From positions 49,711,001 through 49,775,000 of the forward strand of contig NC_084921.1 of the NCBI RefSeq assembly GCF_958298935.1: a DNA stretch of 64,000 nt, given 5' to 3'. Every line of letters starts with the position of its first letter. The stretch's first letter is position 1. Origin of the DNA: Phragmites australis (taxonomy: Eukaryota > Streptophyta > Magnoliopsida > Poales > Poaceae). The notes beneath the pieces are model-generated. The model did not search any database, was not told the DNA's origin, and saw only the letters and a program-made list of their open reading frames with translations. Shown piece by piece: positions 33,177-45,500 of this stretch. A program made the translations under genes and the position numbers.

Positions 33177-33888
33177 GTAATTATAAAATTGCCTAACTTT
33201 AGCAGACTTCGTAATAGATAGGATTTGCATCACCGCCTTGATCTCCTTGAAAATATTAGAGCAAATTCCTTATTTACCATTAAAAAATTTCACACTTTCT
33301 TTTATGCCACTCCAGAAAACGAAGTTCCTTATCTGCATCAGCTTTAATTTTTCGTTCATTTCATGCCACACTGTTACGTCTTAGCCCGTCTGTCGTCAAA
33401 ATTCACTGTTTATGAGCGCAGTGGTCTACTATTTCTTAAAAATCATAAAACTTTTTTTACGTAGGGTTTCAGATAAAATCCTAAAAATCTAAAAAAAAAT
33501 CACCAATATTCTTCTTAAGTGATGTACTAATTTCTAAAATTATTTTCAGCCCTAATTTATATGGTTAAAAAATAAATTCTTTTGTAATGCATATAAATGG
33601 AACATTAAAAAAACTTGATTGAAGACGCGGTTCGATCTCTACTGTTCATTTGCTACTTCTATCGAGTGCTCACCTTCCACATGAATTGACTGCAGACCAC
33701 CACTAAACGGACGTCTCCTATGCCTATTTTCTTTCCCTTGACAATGTAATCTCCTATGCATCTTGATCGAAATCCTGGGGAAAACCCAAGCTCCATTTAT
33801 AAGTTGTAACAATCGGACACAACCGCACCATGCGATTACCACGAGTCCCAAACTCATCATGTTTCAGACTTTCAGTTGCACTGACCAA
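33177..33888. other. spacer and 3' flank of the cis-prenyltransferase gene
   Basis: AT-rich with a run of repeat-like sequence (33260-33620) but no clear ends or coding region. 33640-33888 is probably the 3' UTR of the minus-strand gene. Confidence 0.4.
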
Positions 33889-35088
33889 CTACAATTTCCT
33901 CACACCGAACCGCCTGTCTCTGCTCTGGAAGGAGGCCAACGCTTCGAGGTAGTCGGCCTCCCCGAAGTCAGGCCACAAAGTGTCCGTGAAGCAGAGCTCC
34001 GAGTACGCCGACTGCCACAGCAGGAAGTTGCTCAGCCTCAGCTCGCCGCTAGTCCTGATGAGAAGGTCGGGGTACGGGAACTCGCCGGCGGGGCTCGTCT
34101 CGAGCTCCTCGGCGAACAGCAAATCGTCGATGTCCTCCGGCCTGAGCAGTTCGCCCTGCACCTTCTGCGCGAGCTTCCGGCATGCTTGCACTATGTCCCT
34201 CCGGCCGCTGTAGCTGATTGCCAGCGTGAGATCGAGCTGTGATGATGAGTTGGTCCTCGTGGCCTCCTCCGCTTCTCTTGCAATCTTCTGTAGGGAAACT
34301 GGCAGTCTTGAGGAGTCGCCGATTACACGTAGCCGAATTCCTTCCCTATAAAAAAAACAAATTAAAATCCCGTATCCTCATTCGGTACTCCGTGCTTTAT
34401 CTAAGATAAATAGAATTTGTCATGTGTACTAAGTAGTTCTTAATCATGTGCTGTATATGGTGATGGTGCACTTGTACGTGACATATGTTATGGAAGATGT
34501 CAGTGCCAGTTCCATAAAGCCAAGTGTTCGAATGCTTATGCATCGCTGCATCTTATCGGAAATGCCAGTAGAGACCGAAGTGTGAGGCTATTAATTGGCA
34601 GTGCAAATGGGTACCTCAAAAACTCAGCGACACTGTCGTGGATCACCCGCTCAAACAGCGCCATCAAGAAGTCCACCTCCGCCTGCAAATTCCAAGGCAA
34701 TAACCGTCAAGCTCGTCGGAGGCAAAGGACATGAAGAGCGCGCGCCGGCGGGCGTTTAGCGTGCCTTGGGCCGGCTCCAGTTCTCGTGGGAGAAGGCGAA
34801 GGCGGTGAGCGCGCGGACGCCCCAGGCGCGGGAGAGCCGCACCGTCTCCTCCAGCGCGCGCCGCCCGGCCTCGTGCCCGGCAGCGGACGGCAGCCCCCGC
34901 GCGCGCGCCCACCTCGCGTTCCCGTCCATCACCACCGCCACATGCCGCGGCAGCGACTCCGCACGCAGCCCGCCCGGGAGGAGCGCAGCCTCGGTGGCCC
35001 CCGCGCGCGGGCATGGTGTCAGAAGGCGCGTGCGACGGGAGGGAGCGAGTAGCTTACAGGAAGCAGCTGGGGAGCGGGATAGCAGCAT
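33889..35088 (-). CDS. cis-prenyltransferase (dehydrodolichyl diphosphate synthase family), probably plastidial
   Basis: Exons are 35088-34765, 34682-34615 and 34345-33889; 849 nt gives 282 aa. All family regions are present: [13 protein letters not shown] (the catalytic Asp is D55), [21 protein letters not shown], the [13 protein letters not shown] block, and [18 protein letters not shown] with AYSELCFTD (R228, S230, R234, S236, E247). These bind the pyrophosphates of the allylic primer and of isopentenyl diphosphate, which the enzyme condenses in cis to make polyprenyl diphosphates. The first 45 residues are rich in Ser, Arg, Leu and Ala, poor in acidic residues and precede the conserved domain, so they look like a plastid transit peptide. 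Product chain length cannot be read from sequence. Intron 1 (82 nt) has a GC donor (AAG|GCACGC); the frame otherwise stops at once, so this splice is needed. Intron 2 is normal GT-AG. Confidence 0.95.
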
Positions 35089-36134
35089 GGGAGCTCTCGT
35101 TTTGGGCCTCTTGCCTCGTGGCGTTGGGGTCTTCTTGGATCAACTTCTCCGGCACCAAAGGCTCAAATCGATCGTTATGCCTGCTGCGCCAAACGACTTG
35201 GACTCTTGGAGCATCTTGCCCAACTGTATTCTTTTCCACGGACAATTAGTTAAAACGCTTATTTGTATTTGTGCATCATATGACGAAATGGGGAGCGAAC
35301 GGGTTTATAGCTGGTGGCAAAATCCCACGAAGGGACTGAGCCAGTAGAGGGTTCGAGTCTTCAGTCTTCAATAAAAACTATGAAAATAGATCTCATTTTT
35401 TTTTTAAAAAATGATGAAATGGAGAAGAGAAGAGAAAATGATGAAATGGAGAAGAGAAGAGCCGTATCATACTAATCTATGAAATTCTAGTGTCGTTTTC
35501 TTTTTTCTTTTTCTGAAACTGTAGTCTTAAATACTTTGACAAGATAGAAAAGGACATCAATCTCGCATTTTTTTCTTCTTCTGAAACTGTAGTCTTAAAT
35601 ACTTTGACAAGATAGAAAAGGACATCAATCTCGCGATACACGCCTTATAAATTATATGCAGTTAACTGTTGACATCTAGCACTAATATAGTCTTTGCTCT
35701 AGAAATTTCTGCACCTGTAAATGTGAAATTTTCACAAAGGATCAACCCCTACAAAACATCATCTGTTGGCTGGCACCAGAGAATTGCAACATGTCACCCA
35801 CGCCACAAGAAAACAAAAAGGATGCCAGGCAGCCCAGAGAAATTTGTCAAAATATATTTAGATTGCCGAGAGGAGTAAGTCCAGTATATGAAATGGAGAT
35901 ACTGTTCCTTCATGCGAGTGTAAGGGTTAATGGACTTTAATTTGAGATTTGAGTCCTTCTTCAGCCACCAGAATGTCACATTCACCGGTGCAGTTGTCTT
36001 CCTGTGCGTTCTCAATTCTCAAGCAGTCCCTGCAATACACCGGCAGATGCCAAGGTGTTAATTGGTGGCCATCAGATTATCAGGCAACATTTGGTACTAT
36101 GAACATACAGCGGTGACTTACAACAAGGTCTCAA
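35089..36134. other. upstream region of the cis-prenyltransferase gene
   Basis: A minus-strand TATAAA is at 35304-35309, about 216 nt above the start codon, but it sits in a stretch (35300-35400) containing GGTTCGAGTC, a box-B-like motif, followed by a T-run near 35397, so this may instead be a SINE fragment. 35400-35640 carries two tandem duplications listed separately. No gene is seen in 35640-36134. Confidence 0.4.
35405..35634 (+). repeat. two adjacent tandem duplications
   Basis: A 28-bp unit containing ATGATGAAATGGAGAAGAGA occurs twice at about 35405-35460. Shortly after, a 54-bp segment beginning CTGAAACTGTAGTCTTAAAT is perfectly repeated at 35513-35566 and 35581-35634 (period 68). 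Perfect identity of the second pair indicates a recent event. Confidence 0.9.
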
Positions 36135-36990
36135 TCAATAGTTCCACATATATGTTTGCAGATCGATAGCGAACATGCAGACTAAATTCCATACACGGTT
36201 CACAACTCCATCTGACATAATGGAAAATGCATCTTTTGCAGCTCTTTGACGCGCTCCCAGAGCTTTGCAATAACCAGGCAGTTCTTTTAGTGTTTCCAAA
36301 AGTTCAAATTCTTCTGTCATCTGAAAACAGCATTGCTTCAGTCCGCTTATAGAAAAAAAAAGATTTGTAGCTCCTCATGATGCTCAGATGCAAAAAGAAC
36401 CAATTCTCCCAGTAAGAACATATCATTAAGAACTATGTTCAAAGATCCTAAATATCTTGAAGAAATAGTCAATAAATATGATAATTTACAAAGATGGCAT
36501 GCTTGTCTGCCCTCGATTCCTAAATGTAAGCCACTGAATTAAATACAAGTCAAACTTTCAACTCAGACCCTTATATTGATCATATGTAATGAAATGATAT
36601 GATCCGTCACCGAAAGTATTTTCTTGGTAAAATTGTTGCAGAAGGTAGTGGTCAAAGTTGTTCTCGTATACTGTAAACAAGTCAACAAAGACATTAGGAA
36701 TAGTCAGAGTAACCGATATCATGAATATGTGGAATGCTATTACATTTCACAGAACCAAATATGTAGTCTAGTTCTTTATACAGCTCACTGGAAAGGCAGT
36801 GATGTAATACATTTTTATCAGTCCGTGTAACAGCAAAAGGTGCACTTCCTGATTGCTTACCTTCTTCTTCACCTCTGTGAATAGAAGCTGCCATCCTGAC
36901 GGGCCTATTGCCAAACTGTTGCTGAAGATCTTTAATTGTATTGACCTCATTCTCCCCAGCATCGATATCACCAACAGCTATGTAAATCAC
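36135..36990 (-). other. exon-like segments of an unrecognised gene
   Basis: Two segments look like coding exons. One runs from a ..TTACATAG acceptor near 36980 to a strong donor GAAGAAG|GTAAGC at about 36860, reading VGDIDAGENEVNTIKDLQQQ and FGNRPVRMAASIHR. The second starts after a CTGTTTTCAG acceptor at 36320 and reads TEEFELLETLKELPGYCKAL then GARQRAAKDAFSIMSDG. The phases do not join directly, so an exon between them is missing or this is a fragment. I do not recognise the family. There is no start codon or upstream exon I can defend. Confidence 0.35.
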
Positions 36991-37859
36991 ATGAATCCCT
37001 ATAAATAATCGACTTGTAAACCAGGTTATCTTTCAAACTCCCGAGACAACGTTAGAACCGAGAATAGCGACTAAAGGATGGCGAATAGACGCCTTAACCA
37101 ATTTCTTCTGAAATGGATACTCTTTTATTATTTTCTCACCTAATGTATTTCAAAACAAAAAACGCAAGCAACATAAAGGAGAGAAATAAGTCATAATGAA
37201 AATCTCCAAGAAAACATGATTCTTATGAATGGAATTGAACACTATGTTTCATTGAAAAACAATCCATGCATCATTGCACATAAATGTTTGCAATTTGACA
37301 AAGAAACATTTAAATCAAAGGAGATAGTCATCGGGTGAAAAAACTCTTTAAATTGATGATTTAGAGACAAGAGAATTTAAGACCAATTCTGAATGTGAAT
37401 TTTATACATCTAGCAACAAGAAAAACAACTTCAACAAGGTGAAAATTTTCAGCTTTTAAACAAAAACAAAAAGTGCAACAAAAATCGAGAAACTTGCAAC
37501 CAAGCAAAGGACTCAATAGAGAAAAATTAGAAGGAGATAAACACAAACACAAGAGAAAACATAAACTTCATTTCTTAGAGAGAAATATCATATTTTTAAC
37601 GGATTATAATGTATTTTTGCATACAAAAGCTCTCATCTAATACATAGTCTAATTACTCATCTCTTCATCTCCTAAAAACACAACTATCTCCTAAAACCAG
37701 CCCTTCCCTATATTTGTAGCTTAGTTTCCTTAACCCCTAACTTTCCTAGATTACTCCTAAAATGTCCCTCTCTTCTCATATACTCCTACATACCACTGAG
37801 GGTATTTCTATTCATTTTTTCCTCATCCATTGAACGATTGTGGCGCATTCATGACTTAG
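36991..37859. other. AT-rich spacer
   Basis: Poly-purine and poly-pyrimidine rich, with many stops in all frames. Nothing recognised. Confidence 0.4.
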
Positions 37860-40600
37860 TGTCACATCCCAAGATGTTAATTATGTAATTAAGTATGCGT
37901 AATCATCATGGAATTGTGTTTTACGTATATAATTATTATTTTAAATGTTCAATTAGATTTCAAATGTTTTACGTTTGGAACCTTTACGCGATTTTCTCCA
38001 TCTAAATGTGAGTATATTTATAAGTAAAAATGGTTTAGAGATCTTTAGGAAAACCCCCAAAACATTTGAGAAGAAGAATAGAAAAGGGAAAAGAGACTGT
38101 TCCTGTGGTCTGACTGGAAATTGTCACGATCCGACCTTTAGGACGTAGAGCGCCCACTTAAGGAATCAGCCAACTCTCTCGATCTGTCTCCCACTTCTCA
38201 CTCTCACACACACTCTTCACTCAACCCTAAAGAGAGAAGGAGAGATCCACCTCGACGTATTTGATGAGAGATGACAAGGAGAACTTCCCCAAGCTCCTCG
38301 AGGACTTCCCCGAGCTTATCCCCTTCCTCCTCTTCGCCGGAGACGTTTCTACATGTATTCATCTACCCCAAGCCCGTACACCACCTCGGAGCCCGATCTT
38401 CAAATCGGAGCTTTCCCGGAGTGATCCCCTCCAATGTTAGTAGATATCTCCTATCATTTTCCCGTCATTTCTAAGCCCTAATCGGTTCCCATTCCATTTA
38501 AACTCGAGCTCCACCCTAGCCTAGATCCCATCCATGGAGCTTTCCGTTTGGCTCGGTGAATGCTGTCCAAACCACCGTAGAAGCACTCCATTAGTCTCTA
38601 GAACGCTTTGGTACTCTTCATACTTGAAGCCATCACCGCAGCCTTCGTCGGCGACCTTGCTAAGGTGCTGCCAGCAGGGACTCATGGTCTGATCACCGCT
38701 CAGGCCGATCTAACCACCGATTGTTGGTCAAAACCTCAGTCAAACTTTGTAATCAGGAGTCAGACTGTCACTAGGGCCGGTTTGACCACCAGACCACGCA
38801 GTTTGACCGCATAGGGGTCCTGTCTAATCGCCAGGACACAAAACTCTGTGCACACCGATGGTCTAACCGCCGCCATACTGCCGGTCTCACTGCTAGCTGC
38901 TCGAAGCCTTATGAACTTAGGACATCTTATTCGAGGTTCAAACCTTTTCCAACCCGAGTCGTTTGTCGATTTTTTGCAAATATTTTCAAAACACGACGTT
39001 TTATTGTTATTCAAGCATGCATCATATGCACACTTTTCTGTCAGTTATTTGTTTATATGATGCATTCTTGGTTTATTTAGAGAGTGACACATTGACTATC
39101 CAAGTGATCGAAAGTGACACCGAGCCATCGAAGTTTTGTGAGTGTTGCGCAGGAAGTGTTAGACAAGCATCTAAGCTTATTTTACCTTATAATTTGGATC
39201 ATGTGGAGTCTAAACTGATAAGTTATTGCTTATGTAAGTTATGCATGTTAGTGTTTCAATATCGGGTTATATGGGTAGAACCTATATTGCTGTAATATTT
39301 CTACCTTGATCTTGTTAATGATCCTTACCATTGTAACCTGGGTAGAATATTGTTGATGTCTAACTTAAAAGGTTGACAGAAATGCTTAGCAATGCATAGA
39401 TCTTGGGTAGAAGTCGAGCGATGGTTCAACTATTGTTCGTGAGCTTAGGGCTTATTTATTGTTCACAAGGATAATAGTGATATTAGGAAGTATGAGTTGT
39501 AAGAATGAGGAAAGATGTGGACGGTTTTAGGGGTAGATCGGGAGAGGAATTCGGTTTCCATAGAACATTTGCATCGTTTAAGCATCGAACGTTATTGCAG
39601 TTGGCACTAACACTTTCCGTACTAATCACATATTTGATTATGGGAAGGATGAGCCGAATACCTCGTGTAGCTGTGACCCTTTTGCTTGTATGTCTCGGGT
39701 ATCGTGGGCATAATAGACTTGTAGGGGTATCTAGTTTGCTCTAGGAGTAGTTCTAAATGACTCCCGCACATAGAGGTATTTATTCAAATGGTTGGGCTTA
39801 CTTGGGAAAGGTTGACACAAGTACCCATTGTGTGGGTCTGTGTGGTCACACAAGCCGAATGGTCCTTGAGTTGTGTGGGTAAAGATGTACCTCTGCAGGG
39901 TGTAAGAACAATTCGAATTGCCACACTCTCGGTTATGAGCATGCATATGTCCATTTGCAGTAGTCATAGAGTACTGATGTGGGATGATGGTATAGTATGT
40001 TGAGAAACAATTGTGATGATTATTGATGAGATAAGAGGGTTCTGTTACAGAGATATTTGTGTTATGGATTTCAGGAATGAATGGTATATGTGGTTAAGTG
40101 TAGATGCTCACACTTTGGTGTTAAAATTGCTTTTGCGTATGAATCTACATAACCTTATGGCCGATTATTTGCTAACTCATCCAAATGCTTAATTCTTGGA
40201 GTCGGGTTATTATATGTACCCATTATGGATTAAGTCTTACGAGTACCTTCGTACTCACGCTGGTTTTACAGATGCTACATGTGAAAAGGAGCTAGTGTTT
40301 GGTTACTTCACGCCCGCCGATATAGGTGACAGGTAGGAGCAGTGCAAACTACTCAAGTGATTAGAATTTTGGGGGTGGTTCCTCAGGGCAAATGGCTCCA
40401 CCTATTTTTTGTTGTTCATAGATTTTATTTTTCGCTGCGTAGTATCTCTAGGTGGCTATGAGGTGAGACTGTTCTTTTATCCTCCTAATATTCGTGCATT
40501 GTAAATTATGTAAATGATAATCCTCTAAAGACTTGTAATATAATTTCATCACTTGCTCTTTATTAAGCTTTGTTCTGATGACATATGTTGGAAATATGTG
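37860..40600 (+). repeat. gypsy-type LTR remnant (borders uncertain)
   Basis: The sequence begins TGTCACATCCCAAGATG, like the 5' end of long Del/Tekay-type gypsy LTRs. It continues non-coding for 2.7 kb with phrases usual near such LTR ends (ACGAGTACCTTCGTACTCAC at 40239-40258). A possible 3' end is GATGACA near 40581. No matching target duplication was found, so the borders are provisional. Confidence 0.42.
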
Positions 40601-42420
40601 TGTTTCAATCTTGGGCATAAAACACATATCGAGACTACTGGAGTTGTATTCTAATTAATCATTGCGGTTGTGATTATGTAAATGATTGACCCAATAATTA
40701 ATTAGAATATTATTTGGACGGCTCCCCACACTTATCTTTGTCTCGACACAAGCTTTGCGATGATGCCACGTGCACTTCACACTTTCCCACAGTTTTGAGG
40801 TCAAACCGCGAAACCACCTCGCATGTTTTTCAAAGCGTGACTCACCGTCACTTGCTTACACGTTAAGTAAGCAATCCAATGTCAATGCGTGTACTCCATC
40901 TTGCAATTTTGACCACCGGCAAGTCTCCCCCGCTTCCGATCCCTCGGGCTGCCTTATAACTTGCACCGGCATCCCTTTTGGTTGACTTTGTCAATATACC
41001 GTCTTCATTCATATTCTCAAGCTTTGCTTGAACTCCACGTGTATAGCTAGGATAACCCTTGACTCCACCTGGCCTTCTTGATCGTCTGGCATCAAACACC
41101 CCGCTTAGCCTCGATCATCCCACCGTCGACCGTCAAGTTGCATCTATCACCTACACATCATAAGGCAAGCAAACACAAATCTCCAACTTAATTATATATT
41201 AGTCAAAATCTAAATATTCAATTAAAAGCACATCACAGAAAAATCGTGAACACCGGATGATCCAGCATGTATTGCCCTCTGATCACCGGACCATCTGGTG
41301 TGTGCAATACTTCATTGACACACTTCTGGAAAACCCTTTGGTGTGAAATCTTCCTGAGCACCGGACTATCTGGTCTGTTCATTTCACCAGACGCCAGATC
41401 ATTCGGTGAGGCAAATTTTCCTAGACTCGGAGAAGGAAAAACCAACTCTATTTTTTCTACACTTTTGGTTAGTCATGATCATAATATCAATACATAAACG
41501 TGCTCATGCAATCCTAAAAATCAACCAAATCAATAACCCTGCTAATCACTCATCACATATAAATCAAGATACATTTCAACTTCGTTTTTCAACAACCTTT
41601 AGAACTACATCATTCATAGGTTCACTACAAATCTATTCTGAATAAAGACTAGAGAAAAATGAAATTGAGCATACCATATTTCAAATTGCCAGCAAAATGG
41701 ATGATCCCTAGTGGTGTATGTAGCAATTGAATACGAACGCCTGTGTAGTACTCTGCAACAAATAAAAATGAATGATGACAATGGTAGTTGTACACAAAAA
41801 ATATGGTATGTGTTGATGCATAAAGATGCCATGCCAAACACTGAGCTTCCCATGTGCAATATCCAGCGAGCAACACCTAGGATATCCTGGTCGTGGCACT
41901 ACATCATCGGACATTCATCGTCACCCACGCTCAAGAAAGACCCCGTAGGAGCGCGGATGGTCGGCAACTTAACAGATAGCAATGTAGATTGAAAAAGAGA
42001 ACGAGACTATAGAAACTAGGTAAAATGAAAAGTAATATAAATTGTGTTTGATCTCTTGGATGATTCCTCTTAATTAGCCATGACCCTCTTATATTTAAAG
42101 AGCGGCAGGTCTTAGCAGTACAAGATCATAACTCCTAATTCAAACCAAACAAGACTTATAGATATTAATTCGGCCACACCTTCTAATCTCTAAACTTTCT
42201 AAAACTAACATACCTTTCCTAGTCAACCACGTAAACTCCCATATATTTATCTGAGTATCCTTTAGTACAATTCAACCTTCTTGGATTTGACTACATGCTC
42301 GACCCAAACATCTACTCATGTACTACCTTCTGGGTCTGACTAGCTGCTTAGAGACCAATTGCTCGATGTACCCATGTGCTCGAATCTGTTAGGAGACCAA
42401 TTGCCAAAATTCCTTGTTCG
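40601..42420. repeat. degraded LTR-like sequence
   Basis: 41240-41420 repeats phrases of the form CACCGGACCATCTGGTGTGT that are shared with 13.2-13.6 kb, showing two copies of one repeat family. No protein-coding segment is seen. The remainder is low-information spacer. Confidence 0.4.
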
Positions 42421-42424
42421 GAGA

Positions 42425-42560
42425 TCACAATGGTCAGTGGTCGGTGGTCGTGGTCGTTGGCCATTGGTCGCTGGTCATAGATCGTGGCCGTGTTCATGGT
42501 CGCTGGTCACTAGTCATAGTCGATGGTCGCTGGTCATTTGTCACTGGTCATGGTCACTGG
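42425..42560 (+). repeat. TGGTC-rich minisatellite
   Basis: GGTCGTGGTCGTTGG, GGTCGCTGGTCA and GGTCACTGGTCA variants repeat with a period of 6-7 bp for about 135 bp. It is imperfect and strand-asymmetric (G/T-rich on the plus strand). Confidence 0.85.
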
Positions 42561-45500
42561 CTCGAAGATCACCTCTCACGTATTCGATCAGGTCCAACAA
42601 TACTCCATTGAGCTGATCATCATTGTAATGATCATTATAGATGCCAAATCTTGTCATCAACATATGCCCCTCTGTTTTTTGGCAAAGCTTGTGTACCAAA
42701 AAATAAACCTGACTCTCAAGCATAACTACAAGGCTAGAATGATTACTACTTAAACACCGACTCTTCCTCACTCGGGCGACAGAAACAATTCATATTTCTA
42801 GTTTAGATATCCCTTTGAGCATACTAATATAACTGAAATAAAAAGTTCTAACAAATATTTCGGCTTTTAATACATAATAATAATGTTCTAGATATGACTG
42901 CAACAACCTATCACATCCAACTCCTTTTTTATGATACCCAACTAAAATATGAAGACTCATAAAACAACATCCAAGGACCATACCCAGTCCACAATGGATA
43001 TTCAAACATACCTGGATAACGAGTCAATGGCATCTGCATTGGCAGAATAGATGATAAAAAGTGATGATATAGTTGCCAATGATTTTGGTACTTGTATGCA
43101 GACTTCTGACATTGTAATCCCCTTTTGGATCCCCACGCCTGACCGAGACCACGTTGATTAGCTTTTTTATCCTTACGCTTGTCCTGAAGTTATTTGGATG
43201 TCAACTTCGGCTTTGTCTTTCTGGTAGCTCCAATAATTGACGTTTGAATATTGGTTTCACCCTTTTTGCTACCCCTAGGGACGTCGAGACCGGTCTAAGA
43301 AACAAACCAATCTCATCTATGTGCTGAGCCCAAGAACCAATCTCAACACATAGCGGCTTCATTGATGATAATCATTACAATATCCATACGTTAATTGATA
43401 AATCGTCTTACAAAAGATCTTCAATGGTCGAAGAACCAATTAAATACAACAGATCATAAGCGTAGTCTTCATCTTCACCAATAACTCTACAGGAGAATCG
43501 ACGGAGAACACCCCTAGAATGCACCTTCCATGAGGTCTTTAAATTCTTTCCTAACTGAGTGTTTGGTTATAGCAAGTGTGAGCACATGTCATACTCAACA
43601 AGTTGTGAAGTAATAATATGCATATGAAGACTTTAACAAGGATAAGGCTCATTTGGCTCATTGCAGAAAATAGCATTTACGTATAAACATTTGAAAAGCA
43701 ATAGTAATTAAATAAATATCTTTAAATAACCAACTACCTCAAGATTCTATCCATTATGACTTAACCAACTGATCACCTCAACCAAGGTTCTAACCATCCA
43801 GGTCGAACACCCAACACCTCAACCATGGCTCTCACCGCTAAGGTTGAACCACTGAGAAATCAACCTCAACCACGATTCCCATCATCGTGATTGACTCACA
43901 CATCAACTATAGTTCCCACCATCACAGTTGACCATACTAACCAAAATATCAAATTATAATCATTATAGGTTTTCTATGGCGATCGTGATCATGAGCACGA
44001 TTGAATATTTAGTTTTAACTCTACAGAGGTTGTACTTTACCCACAAGTCGTGATTTCATCACCTGCAAGTAGGTGACTAAGTCTCCATTTTATTTGTGTT
44101 AGCTAGACACTTGTACACTTCCAATGTGTGTGGCCAGGAGATCACTACAAAGACTTTAAAATATCCCTCTCAGCATATGTCTACCCGCTAAGATTTCACC
44201 GTCGTGTGATTCCACCTCAACAATGGAAGTCCCCTCTTGTGTCTTACAGATGTAAGGAAGTCCATCCCTTCCATTCCCCATACCACCAAATGGTCTACAC
44301 TATGCGGAGAGTTAAGCAAATTACTTGGCTAGGCCTGTCTTATACTAGACTTGTGGTTGTATTGTAAACACAGAAATATCACCCCATGAACTGGTCCTTA
44401 GATTTTGAGTAAGACTACCACCTTTTCGATCATACATCACATATCAACCTTATCATACCACTTGATCAAATCTCTATGCCATATTGCTACAAAAATTAGT
44501 CCATCATATTTTATCATTATTACATATGACCATTATCAACTTCGTAGAGCAATTATCATGATTACCATCCCAAAGTAAGGCTAAGAATTATATACCCTTC
44601 CATAAGCCAAAACCATACTGTAGCGACAATGATGATAAGTGAAAACTAGGGTAAAACCAAACTTTTGAGATTCCCAACAAAATTATTAGCATGCATGTTT
44701 GTAAAACAAAATATTTTAAAAGTTGCGATAAATATGATCAAGAATGTAACTTGCCTTCACTCGACTCAGTTGGGTCTTCAAAGTCTTGATCTTGAAATCC
44801 TTGTAGCTCCTACGGAGTTGGCATCTACTCGTGAACACATACAAAAAGGCACAACCAATAAACACCAAGATCCCAAAAGAACCAAACATCACACAAAAAA
44901 TATCGTAATATACAATATCACGATTTTCTGGACAATCCGGTGAAAGAACAGGTCAAAATGAAACTATGGTTAACAAGTTATGATTTTATAAAGATTAAAA
45001 TAGGACTAAAAAAGATTAACTACAGATGAAATTATGTTGCTAGGAATTTTCTAGAATTTTTCCAAAGTCATGTATGATTTTTTGGGATTTTCTAGAATTT
45101 ATTAGCATTTACTTTAATTATTAAACTATATAAAATATTAAACATAACTATCAACATTATAAAAACATTATTAAACACTACTAAAACTACTTCAGATTTT
45201 ATCCTATTTATAGAATTGTTTTATTCTAAACAAACATCATTTACATCATAGAAAGAAAACACTACACATAATTAACATTATTTATTTTAATTATAAAACT
45301 ATATAACATTACAAAACTACTATAAACACCATGAAATCTATTTTACAAATGTTCATCCTAATTTTAGAATTATTTTTATTGTAGAAAATATTTTTGTTGG
45401 AATTATTCTGCAAAGGAAACACTATATAGAACTATTAAACTATTAAACATAGTTAAATATACCTATAAAACATTATTAAAAATTAGTCCCCTACTTATTA

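Noticed and set aside
35296..35410. SINE or tRNA-like sequence (box-B-like GGTTCGAGTC)
   Set aside because: No convincing box A at the right spacing, no cloverleaf and no target duplication.
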